From Nocardiopsis sp. NRRL B-16309 (GTDB lineage: Bacteria; Actinomycetota; Actinomycetes; Streptosporangiales; Streptosporangiaceae), in contig NZ_LGEC01000002.1 in the NCBI RefSeq assembly GCF_001279585.1, positions 261,584 through 325,583 on the forward strand: a stretch of DNA of 64,000 bases. The letters are read 5' to 3'. Position 1 is the first letter of the stretch; every line of letters starts with the position of its first letter. The position numbers and the translations under genes were made by a program. This document shows positions 51,464-58,545 of this stretch, one piece after another. The notes beneath the pieces are model-generated. The model was not told the origin of the DNA. It worked only from the letters and a program-made list of their open reading frames with translations, and ran no database searches.

Positions 51464-52576
51464 ATGGCACCGCGAAGGTCCCCACGGCGCGCGGCCACGG
51501 CCGTGCGCTCCCGGCGTCGGCTCCCGCTGGGCCGTGACGACGCCGGCCAGTCCAACGTCCTGCTGCTGTTCGGCCTCACGCTCGCCCTGCTGTCGCTGAC
51601 CCTGCTCTTCGTGCGGGTGGGCGCGGCCAACGACCAGCGCAGCCAGGTGCAGACCGCCGCCGACGCCGCCGCGCTGGCCGCGGTGAGCGCTCTGCGGGAC
51701 CAGGCCGCCCAGGACCTGTTCGACGGGGCCTACCCGATGCCGTGGTTCGACGAGGAGAAGGCCGAGGCCCGCGCGGAGGAGTACGCGCGCGAGAACGGCG
51801 CGGTCCTCACCGACATCCGGGCCAGCGACAACGTCCAGGGGCGCAACGGCAACATCGTGCGCGTCGAGGTACGCGGCGCGATCTGCCAGAAGGAGTTGGA
51901 GGAGGACGGCTCGGTTCCGTGGAACGACGTCGCCTGCGACGGTTCCGAGGAGGACGCCGACACCGTGGTGGGCAACGCCTCGGCCATCGCCATCGTGCAC
52001 CCTCCCAACGAGTGCGGCCGGTCTTCGGACGGCGTCATCGAGTGCGTGAACGGCCCCGTCGACAGCCTCGACACCGCGTTGTCCATGATCCGGGTGAACC
52101 TGGTGGACGAGGAGGGCGCCTACCGCTTCGATCCCTCCCGGGTGTTCGGAGGAGGAGCCATCATCGACTGCGACTCACTCGGGCGGCTGCATCCGCGCAT
52201 GTGCGCGGTCCACCAGGCCCTCCAGGACGAGTTCGGCGGCTTCTACCTCACGGCGGGCGGCTATCGTGCCGAGACCGGCAGCGACCACAACACGGGCGAG
52301 GCGATCGACTACATGATGGCGGGCATCGGGCAGGAGCCCTCGTCCGAGATGGACGCCACGGCCGTGACCGTCATCAACTGGCTCATCCAGAACGCCGACC
52401 GACTCGGGGTCAAGGGCATCATCTACGACCGCCTGATCTGGAACAACACCCGTTTCCCACCGGACCGGGTGGGCCAGTGGCCCCGTGTCGCCCGCCATTA
52501 CCCGCACTACGGCAACATCACGCTGGACCACGTGGACCACATCCACGTCGCGGCCGGCGACGGCCCGATGCGGTAG
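51464..52576 (+). CDS. TadG-like N-terminus fused to an M15-type (ARB_07466-like) peptidase domain
   Basis: A 370-residue protein. A basic leader precedes DDAGQSNVLLLFGLTLALL, a TadG-type membrane segment (residues 27-50), and the typical 'QVQTAADAAALAAVSALRDQ' helix. A variable domain covers 80-200. Residues 235-365 match the ARB_07466-like C-terminal domain, related to M15 D,D-peptidases: LTAGGYRAET, SDHNTGEAIDYMM near 275 (candidate zinc His and Asp) and 'DHVDHIHVA' near 357 (second zinc His). It would place a possible peptidoglycan peptidase at the outer membrane face or in a pilus-associated complex. A weak ribosome site precedes ATG 51464. Not closely followed by other tad genes. Confidence 0.82.
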   Translation: MAPRRSPRRAATAVRSRRRLPLGRDDAGQSNVLLLFGLTLALLSLTLLFVRVGAANDQRSQVQTAADAAALAAVSALRDQAAQDLFDGAYPMPWFDEEKAEARAEEYARENGAVLTDIRASDNVQGRNGNIVRVEVRGAICQKELEEDGSVPWNDVACDGSEEDADTVVGNASAIAIVHPPNECGRSSDGVIECVNGPVDSLDTALSMIRVNLVDEEGAYRFDPSRVFGGGAIIDCDSLGRLHPRMCAVHQALQDEFGGFYLTAGGYRAETGSDHNTGEAIDYMMAGIGQEPSSEMDATAVTVINWLIQNADRLGVKGIIYDRLIWNNTRFPPDRVGQWPRVARHYPHYGNITLDHVDHIHVAAGDGPMR

Positions 52577-52672
52577 CGGTCGGGCCGCGGCGGACTTCGC
52601 CCCGCGGAAGCGGTTGTCCACAGGCGCGGGCGGGCCCTTGTCGGGCCGTCGTCCACCACCGAACCTGGATGT

Positions 52673-53536
52673 ATGACCGTCAGTGAGGACACCCTCCCCG
52701 ACCGTTCCCTTCTCCTGCGCACGCTCGTCCCCGTGCTCGGGCTGCTCTCCGCCGACGCCGTCGCGTGCGACATCACCGCCGCCTACGTGTGGGGTGTGGA
52801 CGCCTACCCGCACGGCACCCGGGTCACGCGCACGCGGCTGCACGTGGCCGTACCCCGGGGCGTGCGCCGTGTCGGCACACAGGCGGTGGTGGCGCACCCC
52901 GAACCCGTGCCAGCGCACGAGCGGGTCGAGGTGGAGGGGGCGCGGATCACCGCGCCCGCCCGCACCGCCGCCGACATCGCCGCCCGGGCACCCTCGGTGT
53001 TCCTGGCCACGTCGAGGCTCGACATGTTCCTGGCCCGCGGCCTGGTGCACCGGCACGAACTGGTCGCCGCCACCCGGCGTCGCCGACCGGCGGGCCAGCA
53101 CGCGAGACTGCGCAGCGCCGTGCGGCTGTGCTCCGGGCTGAGCCACTCCCCCGCCGAGTCGTGGGCACGGGTCCTGGTGCGTTCGACCCGGCTGCCCGCG
53201 CCCGAACCGCAGTGCCCCGTTCCGACCCGGGAAGGGCTCTTCCACGCCGATCTCGGCTGGCCGCGTTACCGGCTCGCGCTGGAGTACGACAGCCGGGAAC
53301 ACCACGCGGAGCCGCGGACCCGGGCGCTGGACCGGTACCGGTACGCGGCGATGGCGGACGAGGGATGGGGAATCGTGCCCATCGGCATCCACGACCTGTG
53401 CGCCCACCCCGGTCGACTGCTGCGCCGGCTCCAGCACGAACTCACCGCGCGGGGGTGGACGTGTTCCCCGGAGGACGAGCAGGCCCTCCAGCGGGACGCC
53501 CTCAGGTTCGACCGACACCCGCCGCGGCTGCGATGA
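52673..53536 (+). CDS. DUF559/Vsr-fold endonuclease-like protein
   Basis: A 287-residue protein of a type common in actinobacteria: an N-terminal AbiEi-like region (TAAYVWGVDAYP, TAPARTAADIA) and a C-terminal restriction-endonuclease-like core. In the core HADLGWPRYRLALEYDSREHH supplies the D...E-x-D pattern of DUF559, with 'RYRYAAMADEGWGIVPI' after it. Substrate and role are unknown. ATG 52673 is the only good start. Its stop overlaps the next ATG as ATGA. Exact DnaA-box nonamer TTGTCCACA lies upstream (52614-52622). Confidence 0.75.
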   Translation: MTVSEDTLPDRSLLLRTLVPVLGLLSADAVACDITAAYVWGVDAYPHGTRVTRTRLHVAVPRGVRRVGTQAVVAHPEPVPAHERVEVEGARITAPARTAADIAARAPSVFLATSRLDMFLARGLVHRHELVAATRRRRPAGQHARLRSAVRLCSGLSHSPAESWARVLVRSTRLPAPEPQCPVPTREGLFHADLGWPRYRLALEYDSREHHAEPRTRALDRYRYAAMADEGWGIVPIGIHDLCAHPGRLLRRLQHELTARGWTCSPEDEQALQRDALRFDRHPPRLR

Positions 53537-54550
53537 GGTGGCGCCGCAGGGACCGGGGCGGCGCGGATCGACACGGCAGGGAACGGGGCAGTGCGCTGGT
53601 GGAGCACGCGGCCCTGCTCCTGGTGGTGGTGTCCCTGGCCGTGGCGGCCTTCTCCTTCGTACCCCGGACACCGGTGGCGCTGGGCGGCGCCGTCCAGCGC
53701 GTCCTGGGCGGGCAGGACACCGGCCCGGGACCGATCGGGACCGGCCCCGGGCCGGGTGACGGCGGCACCGATCCGGGCGGGGTCGACGACGGGGGCGCGG
53801 CGGGCGACCAGCACGAGAACGGAAGCGGGGACGGGCACGTTCCGGGGGACGGAATCGGGGGTGTTCCGGCTGACCCGAACGGCGACGGCCCTGCTCCCGG
53901 CGGCGGTACAGGCGCTGTGGGGCAGGACTACGCACCCGGGAACGGCGGCGGCCCCGGTCCGGGCTCCGACACCGGCCCTGGACCGGACTCCGGGTCCGGG
54001 TCCGAGTCCGGGTCCGGGTCCGGGTCCGGGTCCGGCGAGGAGTGGACGCTGGATCCCGTGGCGGCGGCCGACGCGGTGCTGCGGTGCGCGCGGGGCCAGG
54101 TGTCGGCCGTCGGGCGGGTCGACTGCGCCCTGGCCGTCCTGGGCCTGCTGGACTCCGAGGTGCTGGAGGCCACGGTCCTGCGGCTGGAGGCCGACGAGTG
54201 GCTGGAACTCTTCGCCACCCGCCGATTCACCGGGTCCCTGGCCGCGCGGATCGCGATTCGGACACTGTGGGAACACGCTTCGGAGGAAACCCTGCGCATG
54301 CTGGCCCGAACCCGTACCTTCGAGTTCGTCGGACCCGCCCTCGACTCCCCTCACAGCGAATACGTGCTGCGCTTCGTGTCCGCCGGAGGTGAACACCTCC
54401 GAGCGACGCTGGAACCTGCACCCGATCCCGACCACACCGCGCTCCCGAGCAAGTACTCTCCGGAATCAACGGAGCGCTCTTCGATCTCAGCCTCCGTGCG
54501 CCGCCCGGGCCCCGCTCACACCCACGCCCCCCAGAATCGAGGTCCCACCC
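53533..54550 (+). CDS. prepilin-type protein with long Gly/Pro/Asp linker and helical C-terminal domain; end uncertain
   Basis: ATG 53533 overlaps the previous stop (ATGA). The basic leader ends RERGSALVEHA, a class III prepilin site (Glu at +5), with one helix to about residue 54. Residues 60-170 are Gly/Pro/Asp/Ser-rich including repeated GSGSES units. Residues 172-300 form an alpha-helical domain (AADAVLRCARGQVSAVGRVDCALAVLG, in parts, with two Cys; then LEADEWLELFATRRF). Codon bias fades after about 54430. The frame has no stop until 55542 and would overlap the next gene by almost 900 bp, so the true end is unknown: lost stop, frameshift or sequencing error. The end given is the last base before the next start. 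Confidence 0.6.
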
Positions 54551-55432
54551 GTGTCGACGTCGATGCCGGACACCTCCCCCACCGATCACAGGCCGCCTCA
54601 GACCCCAGGGCCCGACCACCTCCGGCCGAGTTGGCTCCTGTGCCTGACCGTGCTCCTGGCCTGCTTCGCCGCGACCGCGAGCGGGTGGGGTCTGACCCGG
54701 CTGGCCACGGACGAGCCCCTGCCGAACCCGGCGGGCTTCTCGGCGCTCACCAACCCCTTCGCCACCACCGACGAGGGTCCCGAGAACGCTCGCGGGACCA
54801 TACGCGCGGCGGCCGACCTCGTGGACGCCGCCACGCACTTCCACATCACCTTCACCCTCAGCGACGGGGGAGCCGTGCCCGTGGGTGCGGCCGCGGTCAT
54901 GGGGAGCACGATTCCCGTCTCGCTCATGGCCCCGGCGGTGGGACACGGGCACGCGGTCTACGACGACGGGGCCGAGCCGGCGTTCGAGCACTATGTCGAC
55001 GCCGCGGGCGGAGAGGAGGTCTACCGGTACGAGATGGACGGCCAGTACATGATGACCTCGGAGACCGCGCTCCCCGGACTGCTCGTGTTGGAGCCGCCCA
55101 GTGCCGCGGACCGGTACCTGTGCTCGCGCGCCTTCGCGTCGGCCCGGCTGCGCGAGGTGCTCAACACCTCCACCGACCTGGAGTTCGCCGGGTGGGAACA
55201 GGAACGCACGGCGTGGCCGGGGAGGAAGGCCGGCCACGCCGCGTACCGGTACACGGGGACGTTCACGGCGATGCGCGCGGACTTCGACGACGGCACGAAC
55301 ACGCTTCGCGCCGTCGAGGACGCGGAGTTCGAGCTGTGGATCGATCCGCGCGGCTATCCGCGCAGGTTCGACTACAGCTCACCGGACGGTCACAGCGAAC
55401 GCTACGAGTACCACGGGTTCGGCATGCCCTGA
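54551..55432 (+). CDS. membrane-anchored extracytoplasmic hypothetical protein
   Basis: A 293-residue protein from GTG 54551 (GAGG 8 nt upstream). A cytoplasmic Pro/Thr-rich start precedes a TM 'LLCLTVLLACFAATASGWGL' (residues 31-50). A beta-rich domain follows, with 'AADLVDAATHFHITFTLSDGG', a VYDDG segment, a DRYLCSR segment and a final FELWIDPRGYPRRFDYS. The pattern of paired strands with 'W.DP.GYPRRF' recalls LppX/LprG-like or YcdB-type lipoprotein folds, but without a lipobox. It is probably co-transcribed with the preceding prepilin-type gene. Function unknown. Confidence 0.75.
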   Translation: MSTSMPDTSPTDHRPPQTPGPDHLRPSWLLCLTVLLACFAATASGWGLTRLATDEPLPNPAGFSALTNPFATTDEGPENARGTIRAAADLVDAATHFHITFTLSDGGAVPVGAAAVMGSTIPVSLMAPAVGHGHAVYDDGAEPAFEHYVDAAGGEEVYRYEMDGQYMMTSETALPGLLVLEPPSAADRYLCSRAFASARLREVLNTSTDLEFAGWEQERTAWPGRKAGHAAYRYTGTFTAMRADFDDGTNTLRAVEDAEFELWIDPRGYPRRFDYSSPDGHSERYEYHGFGMP

Positions 55433-55440
55433 GGAACGAC

Positions 55441-55506
55441 CTCGGCGGCGGAGTCCCACCCATCCCTTCCTCAGGTGATCCTCAGCGGCGGAGTCCCGCC
55501 CGTTGC
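55441..55506. repeat. direct repeat in a convergent intergenic region
   Basis: CTCGGCGGCGGAGTCCCACC beginning near 55441 recurs as CTCAGCGGCGGAGTCCCGCC near 55484, two differences in 20 nt. It is followed by CCGCTACCACCGCTACCACC, a short trinucleotide-like repeat. No gene lies here and no hairpin terminator is clear. Confidence 0.5.
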
Positions 55507-55603
55507 CGCCGCTACCACCGCTACCACCGCTGCCGCCGGTGAACCCTCGGCGCAGGAGACCCGGCCACCGCCGCCGGTGCGCGTGGACGCGGGTGCGGAT
55601 CGC

Positions 55604-56638
55604 TCACGGCCGGACGGCCGACCCGCGGCCCGCGCCGTTGGTCACGAGGTCCGGCACGTCCACGGTGTCGTCGACCTCGTAGGCGTACGGGGGGTCCGGC
55701 ACGTCTCCGCGCAGTTCCGGCTGCTCGGTGTCCACCAGGAGGTTGTCCCTGGTCACCACGTTGCCGGGGTCCTCGTCTCCGCTGGAGACCGACATCGCCG
55801 TGTCCTCGAAGTAGTTGCCCTCGACCAGGACCAGGGAACCGTGTGCGGAGAGCACCCCGTACTCGGCGTTGCCGCGGAAGTAGTTGTTGAACACGTGCAC
55901 GTGTTCGGCGTTGCGCGCCCGGGGTTGGGCCCCGGCCGTGCCGTCGAAGAAGTTGTGGTGGATGCTCACCCGCAGGGCACCGGGTTCGTCGTCCTCGCCG
56001 CCGACCGCCAGAGCGGACTCGGCGTCGCTGAAGTGGTTCCAGGACAGGGTGACGTAGTCGGAGCCGTCGTCCACCGTCACCAGGGGGCCGTCGTCGCTCC
56101 CGGAGAACGTCGAACCGTCCACCCACACGTGGTGGCTGCCGCCCCGCAGGGCCAGGGCCGTTCCGTCGGCGTCCACGCGCAGTCCGTCGAGGACGACGTT
56201 GTCCGCGCCGTCCAGCACCAGGCGCCCGCCGGTGAGCTCCGCACCGTTCTCCCCGGCCACCAGGGTCTTGTCCGAACCGACCTCCAGCGTTCCGTCGAGA
56301 TCGACGGTGCCGTCGACCTCGACGGTCAGGGGTTCGTCCGAGGACAGGTGCTCGGCGAGGTCGTCGGCGTCCGACGCGGTGACGGTCTCGCCGTCCGCGC
56401 CCCCGGTCACACCCGGGTGCTCCTCGCCGTCCACCTCGCCGGGATGCCCGGCCCAGCCCAGTGCGGTGACCTCCTCCTCGACCGTGTCGGAGGGAGCGGC
56501 GCTCTCCTGCTCGGGCTCCGGGGCCACGTCGGCGTTCACCGGATCCGCGTCCAGAGGGTCGTCATCGCCGGAACAGGAGACCAGTGCGGCGCACAGCAGT
56601 GCCGCCGCGCCTGCGGCGGCGAACGGGTGAAGTCTCAT
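55604..56638 (-). CDS. pectate-lyase-like right-handed beta-helix lipoprotein
   Basis: A 344-residue protein from ATG 56638 (GGAAAG upstream). Lipobox 'ALVSCSG' near residue 22 is followed by an acidic linker and then a PL1/right-handed beta-helix: ADDLAEHLSSDEPLTVEVDGTV, SDKTLVAGENGAEL, 'SHHVWVDGSTFSGSDDGPL', DYVTLSWNHFSD, 'RVSIHHNFFDGTAGAQPRAR' (catalytic Arg candidate), FNNYFRGNAEYGV. The HxK found after WNHF in many pectate lyases is missing, so calcium binding and activity are uncertain. It lies 138 bp after the substrate-binding protein gene in the same orientation. Confidence 0.85.
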   Translation of the reverse strand: MRLHPFAAAGAAALLCAALVSCSGDDDPLDADPVNADVAPEPEQESAAPSDTVEEEVTALGWAGHPGEVDGEEHPGVTGGADGETVTASDADDLAEHLSSDEPLTVEVDGTVDLDGTLEVGSDKTLVAGENGAELTGGRLVLDGADNVVLDGLRVDADGTALALRGGSHHVWVDGSTFSGSDDGPLVTVDDGSDYVTLSWNHFSDAESALAVGGEDDEPGALRVSIHHNFFDGTAGAQPRARNAEHVHVFNNYFRGNAEYGVLSAHGSLVLVEGNYFEDTAMSVSSGDEDPGNVVTRDNLLVDTEQPELRGDVPDPPYAYEVDDTVDVPDLVTNGAGRGSAVRP

Positions 56639-56776
56639 CGAGGGCTTTCCACGAGCGGGCCAAGGGGGTGTTGTCCGTTCTCCGAGCCTGTCACAGCTCG
56701 ACCCCCAGTCCCAAGCCGACCCCGGACGTCCGTCCGGACGCACCGGTGACGGGGCCGCCTCCGCCGGGGCGTCGGA

Positions 56777-58480
56777 CTACTCGGCGGCCCAGCCGATGTC
56801 CTCGTACACGTAGTCCGAGGCCAGACCGTACTCGCCCCAGTTGTGCAGGTCCTCGTTCACCACGTACAGGCCCGGGCGCTCGAAGAGGGGGATGCTCACG
56901 ACCTCCTCCCACAGCATGCGGTCGATCTCGTTGGCGATCTCGGCGTAGCGGTCGGGGTCGGTCTCCGAGCGCAGCGCGACGTAGGCGTCGTCGATCTCCC
57001 GGGTGGACGTGCGCGCGAGGTTGTTGCCCCACTCGCCGTCCTCGTTCGGCATGCCGTAGTTCTCCTGGGAGTCACCCGCGTACGGGTTCGAACCGGTGAG
57101 CACGTAGGTGGCGAGCTCGTAGTTGCCCGGGATGATGTACTCGGAGAACAGGGCGTTGGACGGCACCTGCTGGACCTCGACCTCGATGCCGACCTCGGCG
57201 AGCATGTCGCGACCGATCTCGGCCTCGTCCTTGGCGATGTCCAGGTCCTCGGAGGCCACCCAGTCCAGGGTCAGCGTGTCGCCGTCCTCGTCGGTACGGA
57301 ACTCGGCACCCCCGTCCAGCGTCCAGCCGGCCTCGTCGAGCAGCGCGCCGGCCTGCTCGGGGTCGAACTCGCCGTACCCCTCGCTGTTGTCCTGGTAGCC
57401 GTGCTGGCTGGAACGCAGCAGTCGGTTGACCTGGCCCGTGATCGGCCAGTCCACCGCGCCCAGGGCCACCTCGGCCAGGGCATCGCGGTCGATGGCCAGG
57501 GAGATGGCGTGGCGGACGCGGACGTCCTCCAGCCGCGGGCTGGCGGCGTTCAGCGAGACGAACCGGTGGCCGTGGTTGACGGCCTGGGTGAAGTAGGCGC
57601 CGTCGCCCTCGCGGTCCTTGAGGAGTTCGTAGCCGGCGGCGTCGTAGCCCAGGTAGAAGCCGTCGATCTCGCCGTTGTTGAAGGCGGCGGCCATGGCGTC
57701 ACTGCCCATGGCGTCGAAGACGATCTCGTCCAGCAGCGGCTCGGTGTCCCACCAGTCCTCGTTCCTCGTGATCGTGACGCGCTCGGTGACGTCGTCGAAC
57801 TCCACGTCCCCGAACGGGCCCGCGGTGACGGGGTAGGCCTTGCGGTAGCCGTCCTTGAACTTCTCCTCGTCCTCCATGTACTCGGCGGGGTACAGGGGGG
57901 AGAACAGGGAGGGCCACTCGGCATAGGGCTCCTCGAACTCCAGGGTGAAGGAGTACTCGTCCTCGCCGGGGACGAACGCCGACACCCGGTCGTAGCCGTC
58001 GATGCCGCCGAGTTCCCAGTCGCCGTCGCGCTCACCGCTGAGGGTTTCGAGGTTGGCCTCGTAGTCGTGGGCGGTGACGGGCTCACCGTCGGACCACACC
58101 GCGTCGGGGTTGAGCTCGTAGGAGACCTCCAGGCCGTCGTCGCTGACACCGAAGTCGGTCACGTACGCGGTGTTGGGGGAGGCCGCGCCCTCGCCGTCGT
58201 ACTCGGCCGGACTGGGCAGCACGGCGGCGGCCACCCGGCGCACGTTGGCCAGGTTGCCGTCGACGTGGTGCATGTTGTGCTGTTCGTCGTAGGCGCTGAG
58301 GGCCCAGACGAAGGTGCCGCCCTCCCGCAGGTCCTCGCGGGGCGCGGGGTTCAGGTCCTGGGCGGCGAGGGACCCCGCCCGCACGTTCGCGTGTTCCTGG
58401 TCGTCACCGCCGCCGCAGGCGCCGGCCACCAGGGCCAGGGCCGCGAGGGGGGCGAGGTGGCGCACCTTCCCGAACCGCAT
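56777..58480 (-). CDS. peptide/oligopeptide ABC substrate-binding lipoprotein (SBP family 5)
   Basis: A 567-residue protein from ATG 58480 (GGAGGA upstream). Lipobox LVAGACGGG near residue 21. Family 5 features: EGGTFVWALS, 'LNPDAVWSDGEPVTAHDYEANLE', YPVTAGPFG, NEDWWDTEPLLDEI, RLEDVRVRHAISLAIDRDALAEVA. It delivers a peptide-like solute to the permease encoded upstream. It lies 65 bp after the fused ATPase gene, last of the transporter genes. Confidence 0.94.
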   Translation of the reverse strand: MRFGKVRHLAPLAALALVAGACGGGDDQEHANVRAGSLAAQDLNPAPREDLREGGTFVWALSAYDEQHNMHHVDGNLANVRRVAAAVLPSPAEYDGEGAASPNTAYVTDFGVSDDGLEVSYELNPDAVWSDGEPVTAHDYEANLETLSGERDGDWELGGIDGYDRVSAFVPGEDEYSFTLEFEEPYAEWPSLFSPLYPAEYMEDEEKFKDGYRKAYPVTAGPFGDVEFDDVTERVTITRNEDWWDTEPLLDEIVFDAMGSDAMAAAFNNGEIDGFYLGYDAAGYELLKDREGDGAYFTQAVNHGHRFVSLNAASPRLEDVRVRHAISLAIDRDALAEVALGAVDWPITGQVNRLLRSSQHGYQDNSEGYGEFDPEQAGALLDEAGWTLDGGAEFRTDEDGDTLTLDWVASEDLDIAKDEAEIGRDMLAEVGIEVEVQQVPSNALFSEYIIPGNYELATYVLTGSNPYAGDSQENYGMPNEDGEWGNNLARTSTREIDDAYVALRSETDPDRYAEIANEIDRMLWEEVVSIPLFERPGLYVVNEDLHNWGEYGLASDYVYEDIGWAAE

Positions 58481-58545
58481 GGGGATCCTCCTCCTGTGGG
58501 GTGATGCGGCCGACGCGCGGGGCGGCGCCGGCCGTGCCTGCGGGC

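Noticed and set aside
53591..55432. 613-residue reading of the whole second frame as one protein
   Set aside because: Before 54551 this frame is Arg/Pro/Ala-rich shadow of the prepilin-type gene; the real gene begins at GTG 54551 with its own ribosome site.
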